NCBI GenBank assembly: GCA_964517065.1 | Contig: CAZFBK010000026.1 | Span: 1-10,708, forward strand | DNA from: CAYYYA01 sp964517065 | Lineage (GTDB): Bacteria; Patescibacteriota; Patescibacteriia; UBA1558; 2-01-FULL-52-15 | Direction of reading: 5' to 3' | DNA: 10,708 nt | Shown here: positions 4,848 through 10,708 of the stretch, piece after piece | How positions within the stretch are numbered: position 1 is the first letter of the stretch | Layout of the letters: every line of letters begins with the position of its first letter | Notes under the pieces: generated by a model | The model's database searches: none | Told to the model about the DNA's origin: nothing | Seen by the model: the letters and a program-made list of their open reading frames with translations, nothing else | Made by a program: the position numbers and the translations under genes

Positions 4848-5183
4848 TTATTTGACGTCTTTAAGGCGCTTTTTGTAAGTTCGGAGATAGTCCAAATTAG
4901 CGCGGCGGACACGAGCTTGGCGGATAACCTCAATTTTCTCGATCACCGGAGAATTCACAGGGTAGATTTTCTCTACACCAACACCGTCAGAAACCTTACG
5001 TACGGTAATAGTGTTTCCAGACTCAGCGCCGTGGCGATGCTTCAGGATGATGCCTTCGAAGATCTGAATACGTTCCTTTTCTTCGCCTTTAGCGTTTTTT
5101 TCCTTAATTTTCTGGTGGACTTTCACGGTCATACCAGGGCGGAGTTCAGCTAGAGTGATTTTGGAGAGTGTAGAATCGGTCAT
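4848..5183 (-). CDS. rplS: Large-subunit ribosomal protein bL19
   Basis: Ribosomal protein L19, 111 residues (family usually about 115), located at the interface of the 50S and 30S subunits. Landmarks are LRPGMTVKVHQKIKE (15-29), RIQIFEGIILKHRH (38-51), the typical TITVRKVSDGVGVEKIYPV segment (58-76) and the basic C-terminal helix RRANLDYLRTYKKR. The start ATG gives the expected N-terminal length. No Shine-Dalgarno site is seen; a possible TATTAT -10 lies at 5204-5199 without a convincing -35, so the gene may have its own start with a very short leader or be read through from guanylate kinase 49 bases upstream. It lies just ahead of tRNA-Leu. No trmD or rimM neighbour is present, unlike the classical rpsP-rimM-trmD-rplS operon. 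Confidence 0.96.
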   Translation of the reverse strand: MTDSTLSKITLAELRPGMTVKVHQKIKEKNAKGEEKERIQIFEGIILKHRHGAESGNTITVRKVSDGVGVEKIYPVNSPVIEKIEVIRQARVRRANLDYLRTYKKRLKDVK

Positions 5184-5232
5184 AATATAGTGTCTTAAAT
5201 AATACTTGGGAGAAGTTAAATACTAAGCGATT

Positions 5233-5811
5233 CTAGCTGTTTTCTTCTTTTTTGTCAAGAATCAGGTAGGTTTGGATCAGGCGAACAACCTCACTGACAG
5301 TTTGCTCAAGCCTGTTCTCTCGATTGATGATAATATGATCAAAAGTGTCCTTTCCAGCCAGACACTCTTCAGCGGCCTGCAGTCGTTTTTGAAAATCCTC
5401 AGGGGCTAAATTGCGACGTTCCAAACGCTCTTTAATTTGATCTAGAGACTCAGGAGAGATAAACAACAGTAAACTATCTGGGTATAGCTTTTTTATTTGC
5501 AAGGACCCTTGAACATCCAAATTTAGGATTAGGGACCCATCAGTAATGATACTATCTTTACTAGTTCCATGAAGATCACCGGTGTACTCTGCCCATTCTA
5601 TAAATTCTCCTCGCTGTTTTTTTTGTTCAAATTCATCACGATTAATATAATGAAGAACCTTATCTTCTTTATTGGTTGGTCTCGGTGCTCTCGTGGTGTA
5701 GGTGATACCTGTATGTAGTGAGGGTAGTTGTTCTAGAACACGTTGTATTACCACGGTCTTACCAACCGCGGTAGGACCACAGATAACGATAATTTTTGCT
5801 TTAGGCGTCAT
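5233..5811 (-). CDS. gmk: Guanylate kinase
   Basis: Cytoplasmic enzyme that makes GDP from GMP and ATP. The 192 residues cover the whole family fold. The P-loop is GPTAVGKT (12-19), where most members have G-P-S-G-x-G-K. TYTTRAPRP (37-45) is the GMP-binding stretch, but the usual Gly-Glu after PRP is replaced by TNKED. GEFIEWAEYTGDLHGTS (68-84) is the GMP lid, with His81 at the position usually taken by Tyr of the YGT motif. LNLDVQG (96-102) and the ERLERR lid arginines (128-133) are present. Its ATG overlaps the end of the pseudouridine synthase gene by 11 bases and has no ribosome binding site, so translational coupling is likely. The substitutions are seen in the sequence; their effect is unknown and I expect an active enzyme. 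Confidence 0.95.
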   Translation of the reverse strand: MTPKAKIIVICGPTAVGKTVVIQRVLEQLPSLHTGITYTTRAPRPTNKEDKVLHYINRDEFEQKKQRGEFIEWAEYTGDLHGTSKDSIITDGSLILNLDVQGSLQIKKLYPDSLLLFISPESLDQIKERLERRNLAPEDFQKRLQAAEECLAGKDTFDHIIINRENRLEQTVSEVVRLIQTYLILDKKEENS

Positions 5812-6730
5812 GCAAGGTTGTGAGGAATTTTTTTAGCTCAGATGGCAGCGGGCTGGTACATTTTTTTATCGTACCATCAAGCTGATGCCATTGCAGTGAA
5901 GAAGCATGGAGGAAGGGCCGTGAGAGGAAAATCTTTTTCTTTTTGCGAATATCTCCGGTGACATAGAGTGTATCGCCGACAATGCTGTGACCAATTGATT
6001 GTAGGTGTGCACGGATCTGATGAGTACGGCCGGTGATCAGTTTGATCTCCAACAAGGTATAGTTTACAAATGATTCCTTCACTTCATAATGCGTGATCGC
6101 TTCACGGCCTTCACTGATCTCATCGTGTGCCAGCTTGGCGCTCAAAGCTTTGGTCAGCCCCGTTTTTTTGTCCCGTTGCAGATTGGTCGTGATCTCGCCG
6201 ACAGCTTTCAGTACTTTGCCATGAACCAGAGCGGTATAGCGCTTATCAATGGTGCGCTCTTGAAACTGACTTTTTAATGAGGTGAAACTTTTGGCATTCA
6301 GAGCGACGATCATCAGACCGGAGACGTCTTTATCCAAACGATGGACCAAACCAGGACGGACCGGGTCGTTGAATTTTTTTAGCTGAGGGTATTCTTTCAG
6401 TAAAACTGCGATTAAAGTATCAGCCTCATTTCTCTGAGTTGGGTGCACGAGCAAACCAGAAGGTTTATCTATCACTACCACATCATCATCTTCGAACTTC
6501 ACAACTAAAGAACGCTTAGTTTGAGGGTCAGCTTTAGTTTTCTTAGCTGTGGTGTATTCGATAATATCACCTGTTTTTAACCAGTGGTGAACTTCGACTG
6601 TCTTGGCGTTAACCGTCACCTGGCCGAGCTTCACCAGCTTCTGTATTTGGCTACGGGAGATGTCTGATAGTTCAGCGGTTAGGAAGATATCGAGGCGCTG
6701 ACGTGTAGGTTGTTTATACGTCCATTTCAT
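5801..6730 (-). CDS. RluA-family (RluD-like) 23S rRNA pseudouridine synthase
   Basis: Converts specific uridines, probably in 23S rRNA, to pseudouridine. Taking the ATG at 6730 gives 309 residues. An N-terminal S4 RNA-binding domain (QRLDIFLTAELSDISRSQIQKL, from 11) is followed by the catalytic domain: VVVIDKPSGLLVHP (84-97), HRLDKDVSGLMI (130-141) with Asp133 as the catalytic aspartate, KRYTALVHG (163-171), and LITGRTHQIRAHL (231-243). The S4 domain fits RluC/RluD rather than RluA itself; target site cannot be assigned. An in-frame ATG at 6781 is rejected because it would lie inside the terminator hairpin of the upstream gene and upstream of the promoter. No Shine-Dalgarno site precedes the chosen start; an extended -10 element ends seven bases before it. 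It is first in an operon with guanylate kinase. Confidence 0.93.
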   Translation of the reverse strand: MKWTYKQPTRQRLDIFLTAELSDISRSQIQKLVKLGQVTVNAKTVEVHHWLKTGDIIEYTTAKKTKADPQTKRSLVVKFEDDDVVVIDKPSGLLVHPTQRNEADTLIAVLLKEYPQLKKFNDPVRPGLVHRLDKDVSGLMIVALNAKSFTSLKSQFQERTIDKRYTALVHGKVLKAVGEITTNLQRDKKTGLTKALSAKLAHDEISEGREAITHYEVKESFVNYTLLEIKLITGRTHQIRAHLQSIGHSIVGDTLYVTGDIRKKKKIFLSRPFLHASSLQWHQLDGTIKKCTSPLPSELKKFLTTLHDA

Positions 6731-6737
6731 AGGGCTG

Positions 6738-6765
6738 AGTATAGCACAACTTAGTCTGATAGCAA
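6738..6765 (-). promoter_or_regulatory. Promoter of the pseudouridine synthase/gmk operon, probably leaderless
   Basis: On the minus strand a TTGCTA -35 (6765-6760), 16 bases, then TATACT (6743-6738) preceded by TGC, an extended -10. The -10 ends seven bases before the ATG at 6730, placing the transcription start at or next to the start codon. The -35 touches the T-run of the upstream terminator. Confidence 0.65.
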
Positions 6766-6793
6766 CAAAACCCTGCACCATTACGGTGCAGGG
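6763..6793 (-). terminator. Intrinsic terminator of the surface-protein gene
   Basis: A perfect 9-bp GC-rich stem (CCCTGCACC with GGTGCAGGG, 6793-6785 with 6779-6771) around a five-base loop, followed by TTTTGTTG on the minus strand. It begins 15 bases after the stop at 6809 and ends the transcript just before the promoter of the next operon. Confidence 0.9.
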
Positions 6794-6808
6794 TCGTTTG
6801 ACTCAGTA

Positions 6809-8521
6809 TTATTGGATAACTCCGCCCCATTCTATGACGGTGAAGCCCTGACGTGCGGGTGGCTTCGGCATAGCATAGGGTTTGACGGAGATCGGCTGAT
6901 CTAGTGGGGTGAAATCCATCAAGAGACGAATAACAGTATCTGGCTTTGGCTCGATCGTCAGTGGCGCCAGCTGATCCATCATACGCGTACCGTAGAAGCT
7001 GATGAAGTAGTAGGGTTTAGCTTGCATGCGCGGTAGCCAGAATTCTAGGAAGTCATTAATCTCTTGATCAATCAGACCTTGGGATTTCAATTGTTGACGT
7101 AAGAACGATTCAACTTCACTGCGCGCTATTACCCAGCCTTCGTTCGGCTTCTGATAGAGACCACCACGGCCTTCCCAGAAAAGATAGGGATAGGTCTGTC
7201 CATTGGTCAGATTTGTCAGCTGGCCATTTGGTTCAGCAGTGACCAGCCAACCGTTATTATACGCTGGATCAGAATAGCTAAGTCCACCTTCAGGTTTAAC
7301 TTGGACAGAAACATTAGTCGTTTTTGGTGGGTAGAGATAGATGACCGGCTTGCCGCATTCAGCCATTGGTTGGAACGTCATATTACTCAGCTTGATCAGT
7401 CTGTCGAAAGGATCAACCCAGAAGAGCAATGGTCTGGCTTTGATGAACTCATCATAAGAAACTTTTTGCTGACCTTCACCGTATACTTGATACGTATTGT
7501 TGTACATGTCTTTCAGTAGCTTGTGATTGGTGTCTTTCAAAGCATAGATAGTGTCTCCGAACGAGTTGACACCAACTTTAACCAAATCTTTGACGATATC
7601 GATATCTGCAGGTGAGACAACGGCCGCGTAGTTACTACTACCACAGCCAGTGCGGTCGGCTGCGTCATAAGCTGTGGTATTTTTGGAACCATCATTCCAG
7701 GTAATAGCAGGGATATTATTATCATTAATAAAATCAGGCTTTAAGGTATAAGCATAGCTGGTGCCGTCAGGCATTTTGATATAGAAACCATTATACGATT
7801 GACCCATTTGTGGTGGGAAAGGATTAACTCCGGCTGCATTGGTATAGACGGGTCCAGCTACAGCGTCTGTGAAAGCCACATGAAGTCCGGTTGGTTCAAA
7901 TAGTCTGATGGAATAGGGAACGAGCTTCAGAGTTTGTCGAGGTTTCGGTCCATTGATGGTATCGAGAGGTTTTAGTTCAGTGAGTGTGGTATCATGATCA
8001 ACTGCTACTCTCACCGTATCAAAGGTACTCTTGTATGTTTCATTGAAATAGTCAGAATGATCATCGAGAATTGTGACCTTATTGTTTTGTTGCACCAAGT
8101 GACTGAACATATCTCCACCAGGGCCCTCTCCTGACCAAATTAGCAGAATAATATTGCTGCCAGCGTAGGAGCCATTCTTTACCGCGCCTACTGTATAATA
8201 TCGAGCGTTGTCCTCTGGATTGTAGGTATATTCTGAACTTTGAGCTGGTGGTTTAACAGGAGCAAAGACGTGTAAACTGCTGATTTTTATCGGTGTAGTC
8301 CAAGTTACATCAGAGCTCCCCAGTTGAGAGGTAGTGGTGGCTGTGGGTGTTGGTACGCCAGTATTGGTATTGGTAATTGGAAGCGGTGTTGGTGTTTCTT
8401 CTTTGTTTAGCAACAAGTAGGCAATACTGCCTCCAAGCGCCAGACCGACGATGATGATGAGTGTGACTACGTAAGTGAGCCGTACTGTCGGGCTCACGGG
8501 AGCTGGTGTAGAGCTTTTCAT
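6809..8521 (-). CDS. Membrane-anchored extracytoplasmic protein of unknown function
   Basis: A 570-residue protein of no recognised enzyme family. Residues 14-37 form one hydrophobic anchor with a short positive N-terminus, so the rest probably lies outside the membrane. A Thr/Pro-rich linker (40-68) follows. The main body (70-380) is rich in Tyr, Asn, Asp and Thr. The C-terminal domain begins with CGKPVIYLYPPKTT (389-402) and continues with GWLVTAEPNGQL (424-435), YPYLFWEGRGG (444-454), GWVIARSEV and FISFYGTRMMDQL (507-519); I associate this CGKPVIYLYP...LFWEG pattern with uncharacterised surface proteins of CPR bacteria and some fungi. Only two cysteines occur (293 and 389), a candidate disulfide. 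No Shine-Dalgarno site; TATAAA ends five bases before the ATG, so a leaderless start is possible. It follows the MEMO-like gene by 57 bases with no terminator between, so cotranscription is possible. Confidence 0.85.
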   Translation of the reverse strand: MKSSTPAPVSPTVRLTYVVTLIIIVGLALGGSIAYLLLNKEETPTPLPITNTNTGVPTPTATTTSQLGSSDVTWTTPIKISSLHVFAPVKPPAQSSEYTYNPEDNARYYTVGAVKNGSYAGSNIILLIWSGEGPGGDMFSHLVQQNNKVTILDDHSDYFNETYKSTFDTVRVAVDHDTTLTELKPLDTINGPKPRQTLKLVPYSIRLFEPTGLHVAFTDAVAGPVYTNAAGVNPFPPQMGQSYNGFYIKMPDGTSYAYTLKPDFINDNNIPAITWNDGSKNTTAYDAADRTGCGSSNYAAVVSPADIDIVKDLVKVGVNSFGDTIYALKDTNHKLLKDMYNNTYQVYGEGQQKVSYDEFIKARPLLFWVDPFDRLIKLSNMTFQPMAECGKPVIYLYPPKTTNVSVQVKPEGGLSYSDPAYNNGWLVTAEPNGQLTNLTNGQTYPYLFWEGRGGLYQKPNEGWVIARSEVESFLRQQLKSQGLIDQEINDFLEFWLPRMQAKPYYFISFYGTRMMDQLAPLTIEPKPDTVIRLLMDFTPLDQPISVKPYAMPKPPARQGFTVIEWGGVIQ

Positions 8522-8578
8522 GAGGGTTTATAAAATAATTAATCAATCTAACATTGACATCATAGCCCTTTCATCACC

Positions 8579-10096
8579 TTACTGCAATTCAAGTTGCCTG
8601 CCGTACTTTAGAGGTATCTCTAGTAGCCGGATGGCTGACTGGTTGATAGTTAGTCCAAGTGCGGTGGTAGTACCGCTAGACAGATTGAGACTACCGAGAT
8701 TATAGATAATAGTTTTGGACTGATAAGTTTCGGACTGGAAATCAGCGCTTCCATTCATCCCGATAATCAGATCTGCGCCGGCGTCAATCAACTGGTGGGC
8801 TATCGTTGCGTTCAGTGTCCCGCGGCTAGAGACTAGTATCTGATCTGAATCAGGCCGGGCTTCTTTGATAGTCGCAATGGTAGCATTGATATCATCTGTT
8901 GTTTGATTGAAGCTGATGAAGGTTACTGCTAGACCACGAATTTTTTTTGTCAGATAGGGTGTAGTGGTCGTAAAGTCTAAGCTAAAACCTTGGCTGTCTT
9001 GCGCTAGATTAAATCCTCGTTCGGCGAGTTTTGGTTTGTCGGTGGCGAGGATAGGAGAAGTGACGTTCATCCATGTCAGGTCGAAGGTATGCAGCAGGCG
9101 CCAGAAAGGATCTTCTAATGATATCGGTCGATCAATGAGTCGGATTAATTTCTTAGTATCAGATATCAAGCCTGTGACGAGTACGGTCGCTTTTGGCTCA
9201 GAGACCGCAGAGCCGGCGGTGAAATATCCAGTGATATAACTGGTCACATTTTTTGATTCTGGCTGCTCGACAATGAACGCAGAGTTGGAGTTTTGTAATA
9301 GTTGGAAGTGTTGTGATTTTCTTATTTCATTATATTTCAGCAGAAGACGGAGTGCTGGTCGAGAGTCTGTATCAAGTCGACTGACCGCATCAATATCACT
9401 ACTAGCTAAAGTGGCGACCGTTACCTGATCATGGCTGCTGGCAATATCAGCTGTCAGATAGTGTGACATATCGAGTGAATCTATAATCAAAGCATCTTTT
9501 GGTACTATTTCTGCCAGAGCAGCGGCGAGCTTAGTGCTATCTTCTGCGCGTAGTGAATCTTTGAGTATGATGGGAACGAGTAAAGCTTTGGGAAAGGTCT
9601 TTTTGATAAAGCCGGCTAGATTGCCGATGCCATGCTCTTTGATAAATGGGTCTGATTCAATCGAGACAAATCCGGACGTTTGTAATTGGCTAACAATTTT
9701 TTGGTTCGTATCAAGCTGACCATACGGAGTGGCCCAACTATTGAGGGTGCTGATTACTTTCCCATGACCAGCGGAGAAATGATTAGGACTGATCAGGACA
9801 ATGACAGAAGGATGTTGCTTTTTTACCGACAGTAACCCTTGGGCTATCAGGTCACTGGCTAGGAGGTGGTGAGGAAGTATGAGAGTGGTCACAGTACTCT
9901 TGATAGCGGTAGTAGTAGCTGAATGAGTATACGCCTGATCTATAATCCGCTGCTCAACGAAGCTGGGATATACACCGGCAGGTGATATGTTTGGTTGTAA
10001 GGGAGACCGCTGTAGGTAGGCAGAAACCAAGAAAAAGCCACAGATACCGGATAGCAGTAAGGCGCCTAAGGCTGTGATAAAAGGCTTAGAAATCAT
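8579..10096 (-). CDS. Membrane-anchored MEMO-like protein fused to a degenerate CapA-like domain
   Basis: Starting at the ATG at 10096 gives 505 residues. Residues 5-27 are one hydrophobic anchor. Residues about 60-295 match the AmmeMemoRadiSam system protein B (MEMO) fold: LPHHLLASDLIAQG (74-87), VLISPNHFSAGHG (100-112), WATPYGQLD (121-129), EHGIGNLAGFI (154-164), LVPIIL (173-178) and IDSLDMSHYL (205-214) with His76, His106, His155 and His212 kept. Residues about 303-495 look like a CapA/poly-gamma-glutamate-type metallophosphatase fold, best seen as DAGADLIIGMNG...KTIIYNLGS (438-469), but its GD, NH and HPH metal motifs are replaced. The domain therefore seems non-catalytic. An in-frame start at 10231 is rejected because it lies inside tRNA-Val and would precede the promoter. 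No Shine-Dalgarno site; a TGT-TATAAT extended -10 ends six bases before the ATG. Function outside the membrane is unknown. Confidence 0.85.
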   Translation of the reverse strand: MISKPFITALGALLLSGICGFFLVSAYLQRSPLQPNISPAGVYPSFVEQRIIDQAYTHSATTTAIKSTVTTLILPHHLLASDLIAQGLLSVKKQHPSVIVLISPNHFSAGHGKVISTLNSWATPYGQLDTNQKIVSQLQTSGFVSIESDPFIKEHGIGNLAGFIKKTFPKALLVPIILKDSLRAEDSTKLAAALAEIVPKDALIIDSLDMSHYLTADIASSHDQVTVATLASSDIDAVSRLDTDSRPALRLLLKYNEIRKSQHFQLLQNSNSAFIVEQPESKNVTSYITGYFTAGSAVSEPKATVLVTGLISDTKKLIRLIDRPISLEDPFWRLLHTFDLTWMNVTSPILATDKPKLAERGFNLAQDSQGFSLDFTTTTPYLTKKIRGLAVTFISFNQTTDDINATIATIKEARPDSDQILVSSRGTLNATIAHQLIDAGADLIIGMNGSADFQSETYQSKTIIYNLGSLNLSSGTTTALGLTINQSAIRLLEIPLKYGRQLELQ

Positions 10097-10102
10097 GGCT
10101 GG

Positions 10103-10111
10103 ATTATAACA
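10103..10111 (-). promoter_or_regulatory. Extended -10 promoter of the MEMO-like gene, probably leaderless
   Basis: On the minus strand TGT is followed by a perfect TATAAT (10108-10103), ending six bases before the ATG at 10096. No good -35 is present at normal spacing, as often tolerated with extended -10 promoters. Transcription should start at or one base inside the start codon. Confidence 0.65.
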
Positions 10112-10140
10112 CGTGCGGTAATATATTAAATTGGACAAAC

Positions 10141-10162
10141 AAAAAAAGCCTGATTGGCTCTT
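10141..10162 (-). terminator. Intrinsic terminator of the tRNA-Ala/tRNA-Val unit
   Basis: On the minus strand AAGAGCC pairs with GGCTTTT (one G-U) around AATCA, and the T-run continues to seven T (complement of 10147-10141). It starts eight bases after the CCA end of tRNA-Val and lies just upstream of the promoter of the MEMO-like gene. Confidence 0.85.
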
Positions 10163-10169
10163 AATGAAA

Positions 10170-10246
10170 TGGTGGGCGCACAAGGATTCGAACCTAGGAC
10201 CCCCTCGGTGTAAACGAGGTGCTCTAACCAACTGAGCTATGCGCCC
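10170..10246 (-). tRNA. trnV: tRNA-Val (anticodon TAC)
   Basis: A 77-base tRNA with a fully paired acceptor GGGCGCA/TGCGCCC, discriminator A and encoded CCA (10172-10170). The D-arm contains GCTCAGTTGGTTAGAGC. Anticodon stem CCTCG/CGAGG holds TTTACAC, giving TAC, which reads GUN valine codons. The T-arm is CTAGG-TTCGAAT-CCTTG, with one mismatch or wobble at its edge. It is the second tRNA of a two-tRNA unit and is followed by a terminator. Confidence 0.97.
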
Positions 10247-10247
10247 G

Positions 10248-10318
10248 GACGTATCTAATTTTACTCTCCACTTCTACGTCTTGTGGTCGAAGACCATGAG
10301 CGAGCGAAGCGAGTCGAA
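10248..10318 (-). repeat. Palindrome-rich spacer between tRNA-Ala and tRNA-Val
   Basis: Directly after the CCA end of tRNA-Ala the minus strand has a run built of CTCGC/TTCGCTCGC units, then hairpin TGGTC-TTC-GACCA (10296-10284) and a second one, GACGTA/TACGTC (10280-10275 with 10253-10248), around 21 bases. ATGGT (in the first hairpin) could instead pair with ACCAT at the tRNA 3' end. The decamer GCGAGCGAAG (plus strand, 10300-10309) also occurs beside tRNA-Leu at 4735-4744. Probable roles are tRNA processing signals or a REP-like repeat. Confidence 0.5.
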
Positions 10319-10394
10319 TGGTGGACCCTACAGGGATCGAACCTGCCACCTCCTCGGTGCAAACGAGGCGCTCTACCAGATGAGCTAAGGGCCC
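10319..10394 (-). tRNA. trnA: tRNA-Ala (anticodon TGC)
   Basis: A 76-base tRNA. Acceptor GGGCCCT pairs with AGGGTCC (one G-U), then discriminator A and encoded CCA (10321-10319). The D-arm contains GCTCATCTGGTAGAGC. Anticodon stem CCTCG/CGAGG holds TTTGCAC, giving TGC, which reads GCN alanine codons. The T-arm is CAGG-TTCGATC-CCTG. It begins about 12 bases after the predicted transcription start and is the first tRNA of the unit. Confidence 0.97.
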
Positions 10395-10413
10395 TTATAT
10401 TAAACGTTCTCTG

Positions 10414-10441
10414 ATTGTAAAGGAAATCGTATAATTGTCAA
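10414..10441 (-). promoter_or_regulatory. Sigma-70-type promoter of the tRNA-Ala/tRNA-Val unit
   Basis: On the minus strand a perfect TTGACA (10441-10436), 16 bases, then TACAAT (10419-10414). The start would be near 10407, just ahead of tRNA-Ala at 10394. The -35 lies only four bases beyond the stop of the small membrane protein gene, so the two units are packed without a terminator between them. Confidence 0.8.
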
Positions 10442-10444
10442 AGT

Positions 10445-10699
10445 CTACTTGAACTGATAGCCAAAGAATAACGTGATCAGACCTTTGACCGTACCTTCTA
10501 ATAACCCAGTCAGATGAAGTGCGCCGATGATAAGTAAGAAGATTCCTATAAGCTTATACATCAATCTGCTGCCACCCTCGGTGTGCAGAAACTTTTCGGC
10601 ACTTGGAATAGAGCCTACGTTACGCAGTAGCCAGTCAGATTTCCAGACCATGAGATAGCCGACTGCCATGAGGAATAAACCTACGATGATACGAGACAT
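10445..10699 (-). CDS. Small two-helix membrane protein of unknown function
   Basis: An 84-residue protein with two hydrophobic helices, about 4-20 (IIVGLFLMAVGYLMVW) and 49-68 (KLIGIFLLIIGALHLTGL). Between them is a hydrophilic loop of about 28 residues with Lys, Arg and Glu. There are no cysteines and no motif I can name. The size and topology resemble the small conserved membrane proteins often seen in CPR genomes, but I cannot place it in a family. The ATG at 10699 is preceded by only nine bases of window, so promoter and ribosome binding site cannot be judged, and an earlier start cannot be fully excluded. Its stop is followed within a few bases by the tRNA promoter, so its transcript may run into the tRNAs. 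Confidence 0.72.
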   Translation of the reverse strand: MSRIIVGLFLMAVGYLMVWKSDWLLRNVGSIPSAEKFLHTEGGSRLMYKLIGIFLLIIGALHLTGLLEGTVKGLITLFFGYQFK

Positions 10700-10708
10700 T
10701 TTTATTTT

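Noticed and set aside
4697..4933. A 78-codon minus-strand open frame over tRNA-Leu and the end of L19
   Set aside because: It covers a confident tRNA and part of the junction RNA; part of its predicted protein is simply translated tRNA.
6731..6781. An upstream in-frame ATG for the pseudouridine synthase
   Set aside because: It lies inside the terminator hairpin of the previous gene and before the predicted promoter; the added 17 residues do not resemble the S4 domain start.
10097..10231. An upstream in-frame ATG for the MEMO-like protein
   Set aside because: It lies inside tRNA-Val, and the frame then crosses a terminator and the TATAAT element. The ATG at 10096 begins directly with a membrane anchor.
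1..10708. CRISPR array, insertion sequence, integrase or prophage genes
   Set aside because: No regularly spaced direct repeats, transposase or integrase motifs were found; the repeats seen are hairpins tied to tRNAs, terminators or one inverted pair.

Overview
The window looks like a piece of a small-genome bacterium, most likely a member of the Candidate Phyla Radiation (Patescibacteria). The evidence is indirect: very tight gene packing, short house-keeping proteins (a 111-residue L19, a 192-residue guanylate kinase), an EndoQ-type PHP endonuclease, a MEMO-like/CapA-like fusion, a DUF5667-type partner of an ECF sigma factor, and several genes with no Shine-Dalgarno site. The standard code appears to be used: the 312-residue gene ends on TGA just ahead of a strong terminator. 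A finer taxonomic call is not supported.

Layout. Bases 1-1181 (+) hold an EndoQ-like endonuclease that lacks its N-terminus because the window starts inside it. Everything after it is on the minus strand, so read it from high to low coordinates. From the right edge: a small two-helix membrane protein (10699-10445); a strong promoter driving tRNA-Ala(TGC) and tRNA-Val(TAC), with a palindromic spacer between them and a terminator after them; a membrane-anchored MEMO-like/CapA-like protein (10096-8579); a large anchored surface protein (8521-6809) with its own terminator; an operon of an RluA-family pseudouridine synthase and guanylate kinase (6730-5233); ribosomal protein L19 and tRNA-Leu(GAG) (5183-4747); a compact block of RNA hairpins directly 3' of that tRNA (4747-4644); an AT-rich gap; an unrecognised 312-residue protein with a regular Gly-x-x-x repeat (4339-3401) and a strong terminator; an ECF sigma factor and its membrane-anchored DUF5667-like partner (3189-1650); and a 34-residue Lys/Ala-rich histone-like peptide (1448-1344) with a textbook promoter and ribosome binding site.

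How it fits together. The translation-related genes (L19, pseudouridine synthase, three tRNAs) and guanylate kinase form the conserved core. The sigma factor and its partner are an envelope-facing regulatory pair, coupled by an 8-base overlap. The two large anchored proteins probably work outside the membrane. Two styles of gene start are visible. Three genes (sigma factor, pseudouridine synthase, MEMO-like) have a TGn-type extended -10 element ending 6-7 bases before the ATG, which predicts leaderless mRNAs. The 312-residue protein and the 34-residue basic peptide instead have long leaders and clear Shine-Dalgarno sites.

The least explained structures are the four-way-junction RNA after tRNA-Leu, the 18-bp inverted repeat ahead of the sigma factor, and the Gly-x-x-x protein.
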